DNA from: Acidobacteriota bacterium
GTDB taxonomy: Bacteria > Acidobacteriota > Blastocatellia > UBA7656
Length of the DNA stretch: 54,105 nucleotides
Reading direction: 5' to 3'
NCBI GenBank assembly: GCA_016201275.1
Contig: JACQDB010000148.1
Coordinates: forward strand, 1-54,105
This document shows, piece after piece, positions 41,716-51,649 of the stretch. The number at the start of each line of letters is the position of its first letter. The first letter of the stretch is position 1. The translations under genes and the position numbers were made by a program. The notes beneath the pieces were generated by a model, which saw only the letters and a list, made by a program, of their open reading frames with translations, was not told where the DNA came from and made no database searches.

Positions 41716-44403
41716 TTATTTGCGCCGCCGGATTCGCAATATCAGCAAGGCCGCGAAAACGCCGATGGCGGCAGTAATACTCAAATAAACCGAGGCGCGA
41801 AACACTCGCGGAGCAAAGCGGAATGATAGCACATGACTTCCCGCAGGCACGCTGACAGCGCGCATCGTATGATTGGCGTGAAAGATTTCCACGGGCTTTC
41901 CGTCAATCTCCGCCTGCCATCCGGGGTAAAAATTATCGCTCAAAACTAACCAGCCATCGCCCGCGTTTTCGGTCTCGATCACGACGCGATTGCGGCGGTC
42001 TTCGCTGATCGTCGCCTTGCCGACGCTGCAGGTTTGCGTTGACAACTTCGCGCCTTGCACAACGGCTGTCGTCTTTATATCAAAATCCGCCTGACGCAAA
42101 CGCTCCAAGTCCGCCACGCCGGACGGCACACCGCCATCCATCACTTGTTGCACAAAGAAGGCACGCGGCAAGGCATGACGATTTTCATAAAGCGCCAAGC
42201 CATCGGCCTTCATCAACAATTCATAACTCGACGACACCTCCGCTGCCGCGTAGGTCAACAGATATTTCACATTCAGCGCATCGAAAAACGGCGACTCAGT
42301 GGTTTCAAAGACCACATGGCTCAACTGATTTTGTGCTTCGATGAGAGCACAAAATTCTCTGTAGGCTTTGGGGAAAAGTTGGTCTTTGCCGGTCACCGTG
42401 GGAATTTGATAAGGCAGCAAAGTATTGGGCGGCGCGATGATTTTGGCTTCCCGCGAAGTGTCCCGCGCCCGGCGGTTGGTGGCGAGGCCGGAAGGCGCAA
42501 CCAGCAGCCTGCCCGCTGGCAAGGCTTTCAATTTCTCGGTGATGGCGGTTATTGGAAAGACCCGCTTGCGGTCATGGGTTTTGTCGAATTGCTGGCTGTT
42601 GAGATACAAATCGCCAATCAACAAAGCGACCAGCAAAGTAAAAAACAGATTGCGGTTGATGCGGTTTTGGTTCAGCCAGTGCCACAGCAAATACACGGCA
42701 CTGACCACCAGAAGCGGCCATAAAACGCTGGCGCTCGGTCGGGTGAATTGCGCGGTCATGGCAACGGCTACGCTTCGCAGATAAGCTAGACGCCCTGAGC
42801 CTGCGACATATTCGATATTGGCATTGGCGATGAATCCTGAAAGTTTGACGAGCCATGAGACGATTGCCGCAATGATGACGAAAGCCAAAATCGCCAGCAG
42901 AATTTTTTTCACCAGGCGATGAAATTTTTTCAACTCATCGGCGCTGGCTTTGAGCAACAAGTCTGCGCCAAAGCCGACCAGCACAGAAGCCGCGAAGAGA
43001 AACAACACTCCGGCGCGCACGATGACGCGAATCGAACGCAACACCGGCACGAACTGCGTCAGATGAACATAGAGCGGCGCGGCCATCATCACGACCAATG
43101 CCAAGACCAATAAGAACATGAAAAAACTGATGCGATGCTGCACCAGCGTTTCACTATAGGAAGGTTGCACAGCGAGGGTTTGAGTTTCTCCCTGTTTATC
43201 AGAAGCCGTTGCCAAACTTGCGGCGGCTTGCTTCGTCGTTATCAACTCCGCTGCTGGCGCGGTGGTTTCTTTCGGTTGATGATTTTTCTGCATCCGAGGC
43301 AGCCAGGCGAAAAGTTTTCGCCAGCGTTTTCTCTGCGAGTAAAACAACAAGCCCAGAGGCAGCAGCGCCGCGATGCCTAGATACAGACTGTGATCGTGCG
43401 AGACGTTGAGCGCCGTAAACAGCGTCACCATTTTCGGGTCGTAAGCGGTGCCGAACAGATTCGGAAAAATCAGCGTGACCAGATACCACGGCGGCAAATA
43501 AATAAAGCCGGTTTCCGTCGGCACAATGCGGCGATTGGAATAGCCTAGCAACTCCACCACCGGCAGCCACTGCGTCGCCGCCAGCGCCAAGCCCGTTATC
43601 AACGTCACCGTCATCAGCAAAAAAAGCCTGATAACATTGAGTTTTTTCGCACTTTCCAGGTTGAGCAGGGTTCGGCTGCGCCAGCCGAACAGCAGAAAAT
43701 AGAGCGCGACCGCGCCGATGTAATAAATTTGATTCGGCATATAGGCGCAGAAAAATTGCAGCGCGATAACGATGCCGGCAATGATGGCCTGCGAAAAACT
43801 GCGGCGGGTGATGGCTCGATCAACATAGAGAAAAATTAACGGCAGCCACATCAAGCCGCCCCACCAACCCAAGCCGGTCAGGTGAAATAACGAATGCGCC
43901 GAGAGTTCAAACACCAACGCGCCCATCAACGCAGCCCGCGCCGTTACGCCTATGGCAATCAGGAACAAATACATGAAGATTGCGCCAAGCATTAATTCAA
44001 AGAGGCGCGCTACCGAATACCCCAGCGGCAAATCCAGAAAAGCGTACACCACCAGCGATGGCGAAAAGATGCGCGTCACGCCATCGGCATAAATCGGATG
44101 GCCTGCCATCGTATAAGGATTCCACAACGGCAACTCGCCATCTTGGTAGGCAGCGACAATGAAATATTCCCGCGTCAGATACATATCCGTAGGGTCACGG
44201 CGATTGTACGGATGATTGACCGTCTCCGCCGCGTCATAGCCCCACGGCAATTGATTGTTCAAGGTGTTGACATCAATGATGGTGTCGCCCAGAAAAAAGA
44301 CCCGCCAGTAAAGCGCCACAATGACCAGAAGCAGCAGCGCGATATTGATCGCGTGATTGCGCCAGGTTGCCTGTAGTGGTTGGGTAGATGCGTCGGTCAT
44401 CAA
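41716..44403 (-). CDS. YfhO-family large membrane glycosyltransferase-like protein
   Basis: 895 residues with about 12-13 membrane helices and a C-terminal beta-rich domain (about 770-870, VIETENAGDGWLVLSDNFYPGWQAEIDGK), the pattern of bacterial YfhO proteins (PF09586). The first loop has LPLWNPYTMAGHPIYADG, typical of the family. YfhO proteins are linked to glycosylation of cell-wall polymers, probably as GT-C-type enzymes using lipid-phosphate sugars. A Thr/Ala/Gln-rich insert (about 375-425) lies in a cytoplasmic loop. It precedes the second flippase on the same strand. Confidence 0.85.
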   Translation of the reverse strand: MMTDASTQPLQATWRNHAINIALLLLVIVALYWRVFFLGDTIIDVNTLNNQLPWGYDAAETVNHPYNRRDPTDMYLTREYFIVAAYQDGELPLWNPYTMAGHPIYADGVTRIFSPSLVVYAFLDLPLGYSVARLFELMLGAIFMYLFLIAIGVTARAALMGALVFELSAHSLFHLTGLGWWGGLMWLPLIFLYVDRAITRRSFSQAIIAGIVIALQFFCAYMPNQIYYIGAVALYFLLFGWRSRTLLNLESAKKLNVIRLFLLMTVTLITGLALAATQWLPVVELLGYSNRRIVPTETGFIYLPPWYLVTLIFPNLFGTAYDPKMVTLFTALNVSHDHSLYLGIAALLPLGLLFYSQRKRWRKLFAWLPRMQKNHQPKETTAPAAELITTKQAAASLATASDKQGETQTLAVQPSYSETLVQHRISFFMFLLVLALVVMMAAPLYVHLTQFVPVLRSIRVIVRAGVLFLFAASVLVGFGADLLLKASADELKKFHRLVKKILLAILAFVIIAAIVSWLVKLSGFIANANIEYVAGSGRLAYLRSVAVAMTAQFTRPSASVLWPLLVVSAVYLLWHWLNQNRINRNLFFTLLVALLIGDLYLNSQQFDKTHDRKRVFPITAITEKLKALPAGRLLVAPSGLATNRRARDTSREAKIIAPPNTLLPYQIPTVTGKDQLFPKAYREFCALIEAQNQLSHVVFETTESPFFDALNVKYLLTYAAAEVSSSYELLMKADGLALYENRHALPRAFFVQQVMDGGVPSGVADLERLRQADFDIKTTAVVQGAKLSTQTCSVGKATISEDRRNRVVIETENAGDGWLVLSDNFYPGWQAEIDGKPVEIFHANHTMRAVSVPAGSHVLSFRFAPRVFRASVYLSITAAIGVFAALLILRIRRRK

Positions 44404-44526
44404 TGGTGGTGATGGTGAGAGTTGAGCTAAGTAGGTTTGCGTATATCTTTTGAAAAAGATTTATTAAAAAGCCTGAAAAACAGGGGTTTTCTGTGATTAT
44501 TTTTCAAAAAACTTTTGCCTACTTAC

Positions 44527-44824
44527 TTAGTCAGTCTTAGACTCTGTATTCAATTTCACTTTTGCTTGCCGTTCTTTGCCTTCGCGTATGATGTCATTGA
44601 AAAAATTTTCCAGTTCTTCATTCGTGTTGCAGACGGTAACGCCCCGGCTGGAAATCTTCAGCGCCGCGCAGGATTTCTTTTCGTAGCGCTTCAAATTTTT
44701 CCTCATGGGGTTTCACCAAATGCAATAGCGCAGCAACTACATCATCAGGGTTTTCATAAGCGCCGCTTTGCACCTTTTCGGTCACGAATGCTTCCAACTC
44801 TTTTTCGGTTATCGTGATATTCAT
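44527..44824 (-). pseudogene. ParD/CopG-like antitoxin gene with frameshift
   Basis: The first frame (44618-44824) gives a ParD-like N-terminus: MNITITEKELEAFVTEKVQS, AYENPDDVVAALLHL, EALRKEILRGAEDFQ. It is then lost into PGRYRLQHE and a stop. The neighbouring frame continues the protein sensibly: RGVTVCNTNEELENFF then NDIIREGKERQAKVK to a TAA at 44527-44529. A one-base change near 44640-44648, in a run of c/g bases, explains both. No ParE/RelE toxin follows. It is either an orphan decayed antitoxin or a sequencing error. Confidence 0.55.
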
Positions 44825-44865
44825 AGCTCACGTCGTCGCCCAATCATAGCACACGATTCGGGCAA

Positions 44866-46494
44866 TTACAGATACCCCAAGGCGCGAAGTTTTTCTTCTA
44901 TCAAGCGTTCTTCTTCGTCGCTCAAGGCTTGGTTTTCGTCGGTGGTTTCGCGGCTCATCTTTGCAAATCGCACCGCTGAATCCTGGGCGTCGAGGGCTTC
45001 AATCACGCGCCCGTCCAAGCCTTCCGGCACCGCCAGTCCAGCAAGGTGCAGAAGCGTCGGCACTAGATCATAAACTTGCGGCGGGGTGGGCAAATTCAAT
45101 TCCTGCATCGGACGTATGCCTTTGCCGTGACCAATCAATATGCCTTCGGGGCGATGGTCGCCGCTCCACCAGAAACCTTTGGCCTGCACTTCGGCGGGCG
45201 GCTTGCCCAGGTGCGCGGCGCGATTCCAATAGACATACAAATCGCTGGCGCGCTCGGCATATTCGCCTTGATAAACTTCATCGCGGCGCGTCACACGCTC
45301 GACCACACGGTTGCCTCTGGCGTCTTTCCAGTTCAATAAATCAGTCATCAATTTATCGCAGACCTTCACATAATCTGCCGCCGCCACGCTGCCGTGTTGA
45401 TTGCGTCCGGCGAGATTGATATTGATGACGTGACGCCCCGCTTCGGTATAAGCAGAAGTCTCTGCCCAATCAATCGAAGCATAAAACGAGTCCTTGTCGG
45501 CGGCCTGCAATTGCTGCACACGCTCATCGCCGAGCTTCGCTTTGATCTTCTCCTTGAGTTTCGTCGGCAAAATATTTTTCGCGGCGCGACGACTGGCGCG
45601 CCGCAATGAAGCGCCTTTTTCGACAGGCTTCCGACGGCGCATATAGCCTCGCTGTTCCAGCCACTCGGCCAAATGATACGACGCGCCCGAATGCAAGCCC
45701 ATACCGTGATCGGAAATCACATAGACCTGGGTCGCTTCATTGGTGTATTGCAACAAGCGCTCAATCGCCGCATCCAGGGCGCGATAAATCGTCAACAGCG
45801 AATCCCGGTGCGGCGAACGCGGGTCGTAATCGGGATGATGTTCGTCCGCATATTTCCATAGATTGTGACCGCCCCAATCGCTGGCCGTATAAACCGTCAT
45901 GAAAAAATCCGGTTGATATTTATTCAACAGATATTCAGCGGCAGCAGTTTGATGACCAATCAGGTGCAACCACGTTTCTACGGCTTCGGTGATTTTTCCG
46001 GCGCTCATCAAATTGCCGAGCCGTGCAGGCGTGAAATGATAATCGGGAACGACGCGCAACAATTCTTCGCGCAGTTCGGGCGGGCAGAAACAATTAGCGT
46101 TCAACGAAGGCGCATCCAAACCGCTAATCATAAACCCACCGGCGCTGCATTCGGCGGGATAGGTCATCGGCACGTTGAGCATTCCCGTCGTCAACCCTTG
46201 CCGGGAAAGATGCCGGGTCAGCAGATCGCCTTGACGGTCGCCGCCTTTGAAAAAGACCTGTTGCGCGGTTTTGAAATCGCGGTCAGAAAAAACATACAGC
46301 CCGTGCCGCCCCGGATTTAAGCCCGTCAAAATAGAAGTCCAGGCCGAAGCGCTGTGCATATTCGGCGTCGAAAGCAGCATTGAATACGCGCCTTCCTGCA
46401 TCAAGCGCGCCAGTGTAGGCAGGTGTCCGGCCTGTGTCCAAGGCTTCACCAAATCCATTGTCGCGGCATCAAGGCCGATGATTAATATCTTCAT
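44866..46494 (-). CDS. Type I phosphodiesterase/alkaline-phosphatase-superfamily protein (paralogue 3)
   Basis: 542 residues, no signal peptide. Positions: Asp in GLDAATMDLV, Ser nucleophile in MHSASAWTSILTG (Thr in paralogues 1 and 2), LNPGRHGLYVF, SDWGGHNLWKY, VISDHGMGLHSG and the last His in GDHRPEGILIGHGKG. It ends EEKLRALGYL. The middle has a basic patch (RRKPVEKGASLRRASRRAAK). All expected metal ligands are present, so activity is likely on an unknown phosphate or sulfate ester. It forms a pair with paralogue 4 on the same strand, with an 80-bp gap containing a hairpin. Confidence 0.85.
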   Translation of the reverse strand: MKILIIGLDAATMDLVKPWTQAGHLPTLARLMQEGAYSMLLSTPNMHSASAWTSILTGLNPGRHGLYVFSDRDFKTAQQVFFKGGDRQGDLLTRHLSRQGLTTGMLNVPMTYPAECSAGGFMISGLDAPSLNANCFCPPELREELLRVVPDYHFTPARLGNLMSAGKITEAVETWLHLIGHQTAAAEYLLNKYQPDFFMTVYTASDWGGHNLWKYADEHHPDYDPRSPHRDSLLTIYRALDAAIERLLQYTNEATQVYVISDHGMGLHSGASYHLAEWLEQRGYMRRRKPVEKGASLRRASRRAAKNILPTKLKEKIKAKLGDERVQQLQAADKDSFYASIDWAETSAYTEAGRHVININLAGRNQHGSVAAADYVKVCDKLMTDLLNWKDARGNRVVERVTRRDEVYQGEYAERASDLYVYWNRAAHLGKPPAEVQAKGFWWSGDHRPEGILIGHGKGIRPMQELNLPTPPQVYDLVPTLLHLAGLAVPEGLDGRVIEALDAQDSAVRFAKMSRETTDENQALSDEEERLIEEKLRALGYL

Positions 46495-46506
46495 TTTTTG
46501 TCTGGC

Positions 46507-46571
46507 GTCCGGGGTCTGAAGTCCGGTGTCCGGTTTATCAAATTTACGACACCGAACTTCAGACCCCGGAC
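46507..46571. terminator. 16-bp inverted repeat between paralogues 3 and 4
   Basis: Arms gtccggggtctgaagt (46507-46522) and 46556-46571 pair perfectly, with an inner cggtgtc/gacaccg stem. It ends two bases before the paralogue 4 stop codon, so on the minus strand it follows that gene directly. It may end or attenuate transcription before paralogue 3; there is no clear T-tract. Confidence 0.5.
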
Positions 46572-46573
46572 GA

Positions 46574-48181
46574 TTATTCTATATATCCGAGCGCACGCAT
46601 ACGCTCACGGAGTTCCGCTTCTTCGTCCGCTTGATAAACCGATTCGTTTATCGTTTGCGAATCCGTCGAACGATACGAGCTGCCTTCTCTGACGATGTGT
46701 ATGTCGTCCGTGAAGACTTCATCCAGCACGCGCCCGTCGCCATCTGCGGTCAACGGACAACCCAATGACGCCAGCGCCGTCGCGCCAATGTCGCGCAGAT
46801 TCGGTTGTTGCCTGAAACTCGCGCCGCTGCGAATGCCGCGCCCCCACGCAATGAAGATGCCGTCTTTGGCGTGCGTCCCGGTAGTCGAATCGGCAGGCAC
46901 GATGGTCTCGCCATAACTCGGTCTTTCGTTATAAACGTATTCATCACGCGCCGGAACCATCACCACATCCGGCAACCGATCTTTGTATAAACCGGCAAAG
47001 GCTTCATCGCGGCGCAACACCTTTGCAAAAACGCGCTGCCCATCAACCGGCGATAGCAGATTGGTCAGACAGGTTCGCGCTTCTTCTATGACCGCTTCAC
47101 ATTGGTTTTCCGCAACCCAGCCTTGCGCTTCGCGGCCTTTGCGGTTCACCCACACGCCTTTGTCCTGCGCGAAAAAGGCGCGGGTGCGCGACCAATCTAT
47201 TTCATCCAGAAACGCCCCCCCTGCCTGCACTTTTCGTTCAAGCGAATTGCCCTGCAAGGAAGTGGAAGACAAGCGCCGAGTGATTTTTTCTTGTAGCGAT
47301 TTCAGCTTTGCACGGCTGCGGCGGAAGGCTGACGCTTTGAATTTGAGCAGGCCCGCAGAGGCCAGCAATTCATTGACGCGCACTTCGTACAACTCCGCAC
47401 AGAAGCCGTGATCGGAGACGATAAACAAGCGACAATCCGCCGGAAGTTTTTCCAGTAGCCTGCCGATGGCGGCGTCGAGTTGCGCGTAAGTGTCGGCGAT
47501 GAAGTGACGAAATTCGCTCGGCGCATAGGGACTATGGCGCGGGTGCGAAGCATCCATATCCGCCCAGAAATCATGTTGGGCGCGGTCAAGTACGGAAAAC
47601 ACCACCATCAAAAAATCCCAACTCTCGCGCTCCATCAAAAATTGCGTGACCTGTTCGTGCATCACCGTAGCGCGGCGGAATTCTGCGGCTCGCCGGTGTT
47701 TATCGGGATGGCGTCCAGGTTCAATCAAATAATCGGGAAGCGCCGTAAGAATTTCTGATTTCAGCGTCGCCGGATAGGTCCACTCGGAATTCATATTCGG
47801 CGTCAACATCCCTGTCACCATCACCCCGTTGAGCGGTTCAGGCGGATAAGCCGTCGGCACATTGATGACGATGGAGCGCCCCTGTTGCGCGCCGAGCAAA
47901 TCCCAAACGTGGCGCGTCATAATGTCGCGTCCACTCATGGCGCGTACCGCATAGTCATGATTTTTTTTGATGAAGGGGGAAAAGATGCCGTGCATTCCCT
48001 CGCTGGTTCCGGTCGTGCAACTAGACCAGCCGGGGAAACTATTCGGCAGTAGAGTTGAACGCAACGGCGCGTGCGACCCTTCGCGCATCAGTTCCGCCAA
48101 AACCGGCAACCGCCCGGCTTCGATAAGCGGCGTGAGCAGATCAAAGGTCGCGCCATCCAGTCCTATAATTACCGTCTTCAT
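46574..48181 (-). CDS. Type I phosphodiesterase/alkaline-phosphatase-superfamily protein (paralogue 4)
   Basis: 535 residues. Positions: Asp in GLDGATFDLL, Ser nucleophile in LPNSFPGWSSCTTG, SEGMHGIFSPFI, VLDRAQHDFWADMDASHP, IVSDHGFCAELYEVRV and the final His in THAKDGIFIAWGRG. It ends ERMRALGYIE. This copy diverges most around the nucleophile (PGW for AW). It is likely to have a different substrate from paralogues 1 and 2. The start MKTVIIGLDGATF is unambiguous. Upstream lies a long palindrome and then the APS kinase gene on the same strand. Confidence 0.85.
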   Translation of the reverse strand: MKTVIIGLDGATFDLLTPLIEAGRLPVLAELMREGSHAPLRSTLLPNSFPGWSSCTTGTSEGMHGIFSPFIKKNHDYAVRAMSGRDIMTRHVWDLLGAQQGRSIVINVPTAYPPEPLNGVMVTGMLTPNMNSEWTYPATLKSEILTALPDYLIEPGRHPDKHRRAAEFRRATVMHEQVTQFLMERESWDFLMVVFSVLDRAQHDFWADMDASHPRHSPYAPSEFRHFIADTYAQLDAAIGRLLEKLPADCRLFIVSDHGFCAELYEVRVNELLASAGLLKFKASAFRRSRAKLKSLQEKITRRLSSTSLQGNSLERKVQAGGAFLDEIDWSRTRAFFAQDKGVWVNRKGREAQGWVAENQCEAVIEEARTCLTNLLSPVDGQRVFAKVLRRDEAFAGLYKDRLPDVVMVPARDEYVYNERPSYGETIVPADSTTGTHAKDGIFIAWGRGIRSGASFRQQPNLRDIGATALASLGCPLTADGDGRVLDEVFTDDIHIVREGSSYRSTDSQTINESVYQADEEAELRERMRALGYIE

Positions 48182-48317
48182 GTGAAGCTCTGAAACCGCG
48201 AAGCAATGGTTAAACCGCTCCGCTGTTTGCTCAATTCATTCTTGCGTTGCGAATCGGCAAAACCGTCCGCCGTGATCATTTTATAGACTTGAAGGAAAGA
48301 TTACTTTTGAAACGACC

Positions 48318-48402
48318 TGTACGAGCGACCCTGCGGTGGTCGCCCCTTCCCACCAGACTAGGGATTTCACCAAGGGGCGACCGCCGCAGGGTCGCTCGTA
48401 CA
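48318..48402. repeat. Near-perfect 31-bp inverted repeat
   Basis: Left arm 48318-48348 (tgtacgagcgaccctgcggt...) and right arm 48372-48402 are complementary with one mismatch. The core word gcgaccctgcggtggtcgcc is shared with the palindromes at 12229-12265 and 52656-52694, but the MITE-type ends are missing here. Confidence 0.75.
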
Positions 48403-48444
48403 AGGTTGCCAATGATTTCTCCAAAAAACAATTTCTTAAAAGCT

Positions 48445-49005
48445 CTAGTTGGCGTTGGCCGCGTCAATCTTCGACGCAGCAATCAATTGCATCTCTTCGA
48501 GTTTGGCGAGGATTTTCGCCAGACTCTGTTCAGGAGTTTCCGAGTCTGAATGAGCAATGATTTCGGGGTTTTCCGGCGCTTCGTAAGGGTCGTCTATGCC
48601 GGTGAAATTTTTGATCTCGCCGGCCAGCGCTTTTTTGTACAAGCCCTTGACATCGCGTTCAGCCAACACCGGAATCGGGCATTCGACATACACTTCGACG
48701 AAATTTCTTAACGAGTCGCGCAGTTCATCGCGCACTTCTTTGTAGGGCGAAATCGCTGCGGCAATCGCTATCACATCATTGCGCGCCAGCAAATCACAGA
48801 CAAATCCTATGCGGCGAATATTGGTGTCGCGGTCTTCCTTGGAAAACCCCAGACCTTTGGACAGATTGGTGCGAATGATGTCGCCATCCAGCACTTCCAC
48901 TTTATAACCACGCGCCTGCAACTCTGGCTCAAGCAATCGCGCCAACGTCGTTTTGCCTGCGCCCGAAAGCCCGGTAAACCAAATTGTAAAACCTGTTTGT
49001 TCCAT
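48445..49005 (-). CDS. cysC: Adenylylsulfate (APS) kinase
   Basis: 186 residues from the ATG at 49005 ([17 protein letters not shown]), which has a ggagagg site; the longer open frame is repeat-derived. It phosphorylates APS to PAPS, the sulfate donor, in the cytosol. Walker A is GLSGAGKTT, followed by [43 protein letters not shown] and [10 protein letters not shown], all CysC hallmarks. No CysD/CysN sulfurylase or reductase is adjacent, so it is not in an assimilation operon. Its place beside the phosphodiesterase-like genes hints at PAPS supply for glycan sulfation, though no sulfotransferase is seen in the window. Confidence 0.92.
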   Translation of the reverse strand: MEQTGFTIWFTGLSGAGKTTLARLLEPELQARGYKVEVLDGDIIRTNLSKGLGFSKEDRDTNIRRIGFVCDLLARNDVIAIAAAISPYKEVRDELRDSLRNFVEVYVECPIPVLAERDVKGLYKKALAGEIKNFTGIDDPYEAPENPEIIAHSDSETPEQSLAKILAKLEEMQLIAASKIDAANAN

Positions 49006-49336
49006 TACCTCTCCAAAATATAAGTTAGCGGTTCGGCGGCTGTAGAACGCCGAACCAGTAGTATTACAAAGTTTCTGACTATACACGACCAGGCGGCGAT
49101 GCGAAAGGCACGCATAGTCCATAGTCCGTAGCATTTTGACTGGAGGAGGTTAGGAACGAGGAAGATTATTATACCCATTGGTCAATTTCTTAAATCCGTC
49201 ATCGTGCCTTCTTCTCACCGACGGGCTACGAACTACGAACTACGGACTAAATTGCTTGACATCGCTTTGCAGCAGAGTGAATAATCGCGGCGCTTCAACT
49301 GCATAGCAAAAGATCAAAAGAGGGTATCCCAAGATT
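49006..49336. other. 331-bp divergent intergenic region with dispersed repeat words
   Basis: Contains catagtccatagtccgtag near 49107-49130 and the inverse ctacgaactacgaactacgg near 49226-49245, which can pair over a wide loop. It separates cysC (minus) from the permease gene (plus). No extra gene is seen. Confidence 0.45.
49256..49285 (+). promoter_or_regulatory. Predicted sigma-70-type promoter of the amino-acid permease gene
   Basis: TTGACA at 49256-49261, 18-base spacer, AATAAT at 49280-49285, 51 bases before the ATG. Prediction from sequence only. Confidence 0.45.
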
Positions 49337-51274
<1,938 letters not shown>

Positions 51275-51332
51275 CCAATTATTCGACGAAGTGCCGAAGC
51301 ATTTGTAGAGCCAGTTGAATTCCCAGCGGATG

Positions 51333-51396
51333 CGGCGTATGCAGCGGATGTGGCAGATGATCGCGGATTATCTGTCCTCATCCGCTGCATACGCCG
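51333..51396. repeat. 18-bp inverted repeat downstream of the permease gene
   Basis: Arms 51333-51350 (cggcgtatgcagcggatg) and 51379-51396 pair perfectly with a 28-bp spacer. It may end permease transcription, though no T-tract follows. Confidence 0.7.
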
Positions 51397-51649
51397 GGAA
51401 TCTTACTGGCGCGTTCAAACGGCTCTGCCGCTCGGCGGGGTCGAGCGTTTTTCCCACATAAGTCATGCGCGCATCATTTTTCAAAAGCCCGCGAAAAAAT
51501 TGGTCAATCAATTGCTTCGTGGGCTTTTTACTTTTCCTATGGTTGCCGATTGACGATTCCTCCATCGGCGCGTCAACCCACCGACAAGCCGCTTCAGCGT
51601 CCGTTACGCAAACCAAAAGCGCAGTATCGAAAATCGAGTTTGACATCAT
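51368..51649 (-). pseudogene. Possible remnant of an unidentified minus-strand gene
   Basis: From about 51615 down to the stop at 51368, the minus strand reads as ordinary protein (VTDAEAACRWVDAPMEESS, KKPTKQLIDQFFRGLLKNDA, MTYVGKTLDPAERQSRLN), with codon use like the neighbours. The first ~12 codons of this open frame lie over the plus-strand gene instead. I do not recognise the family; it may be the C-terminus of a longer lost gene. Confidence 0.3.

Noticed and set aside
42055-42723. 222-codon plus-strand open frame opposite the YfhO-like gene
   Set aside because: Antisense shadow, no domain features.
49006-49134. 43-codon N-terminal extension of cysC
   Set aside because: Encoded by dispersed repeat words; the ATG at 49005 has a strong ribosome site and begins the kinase domain.
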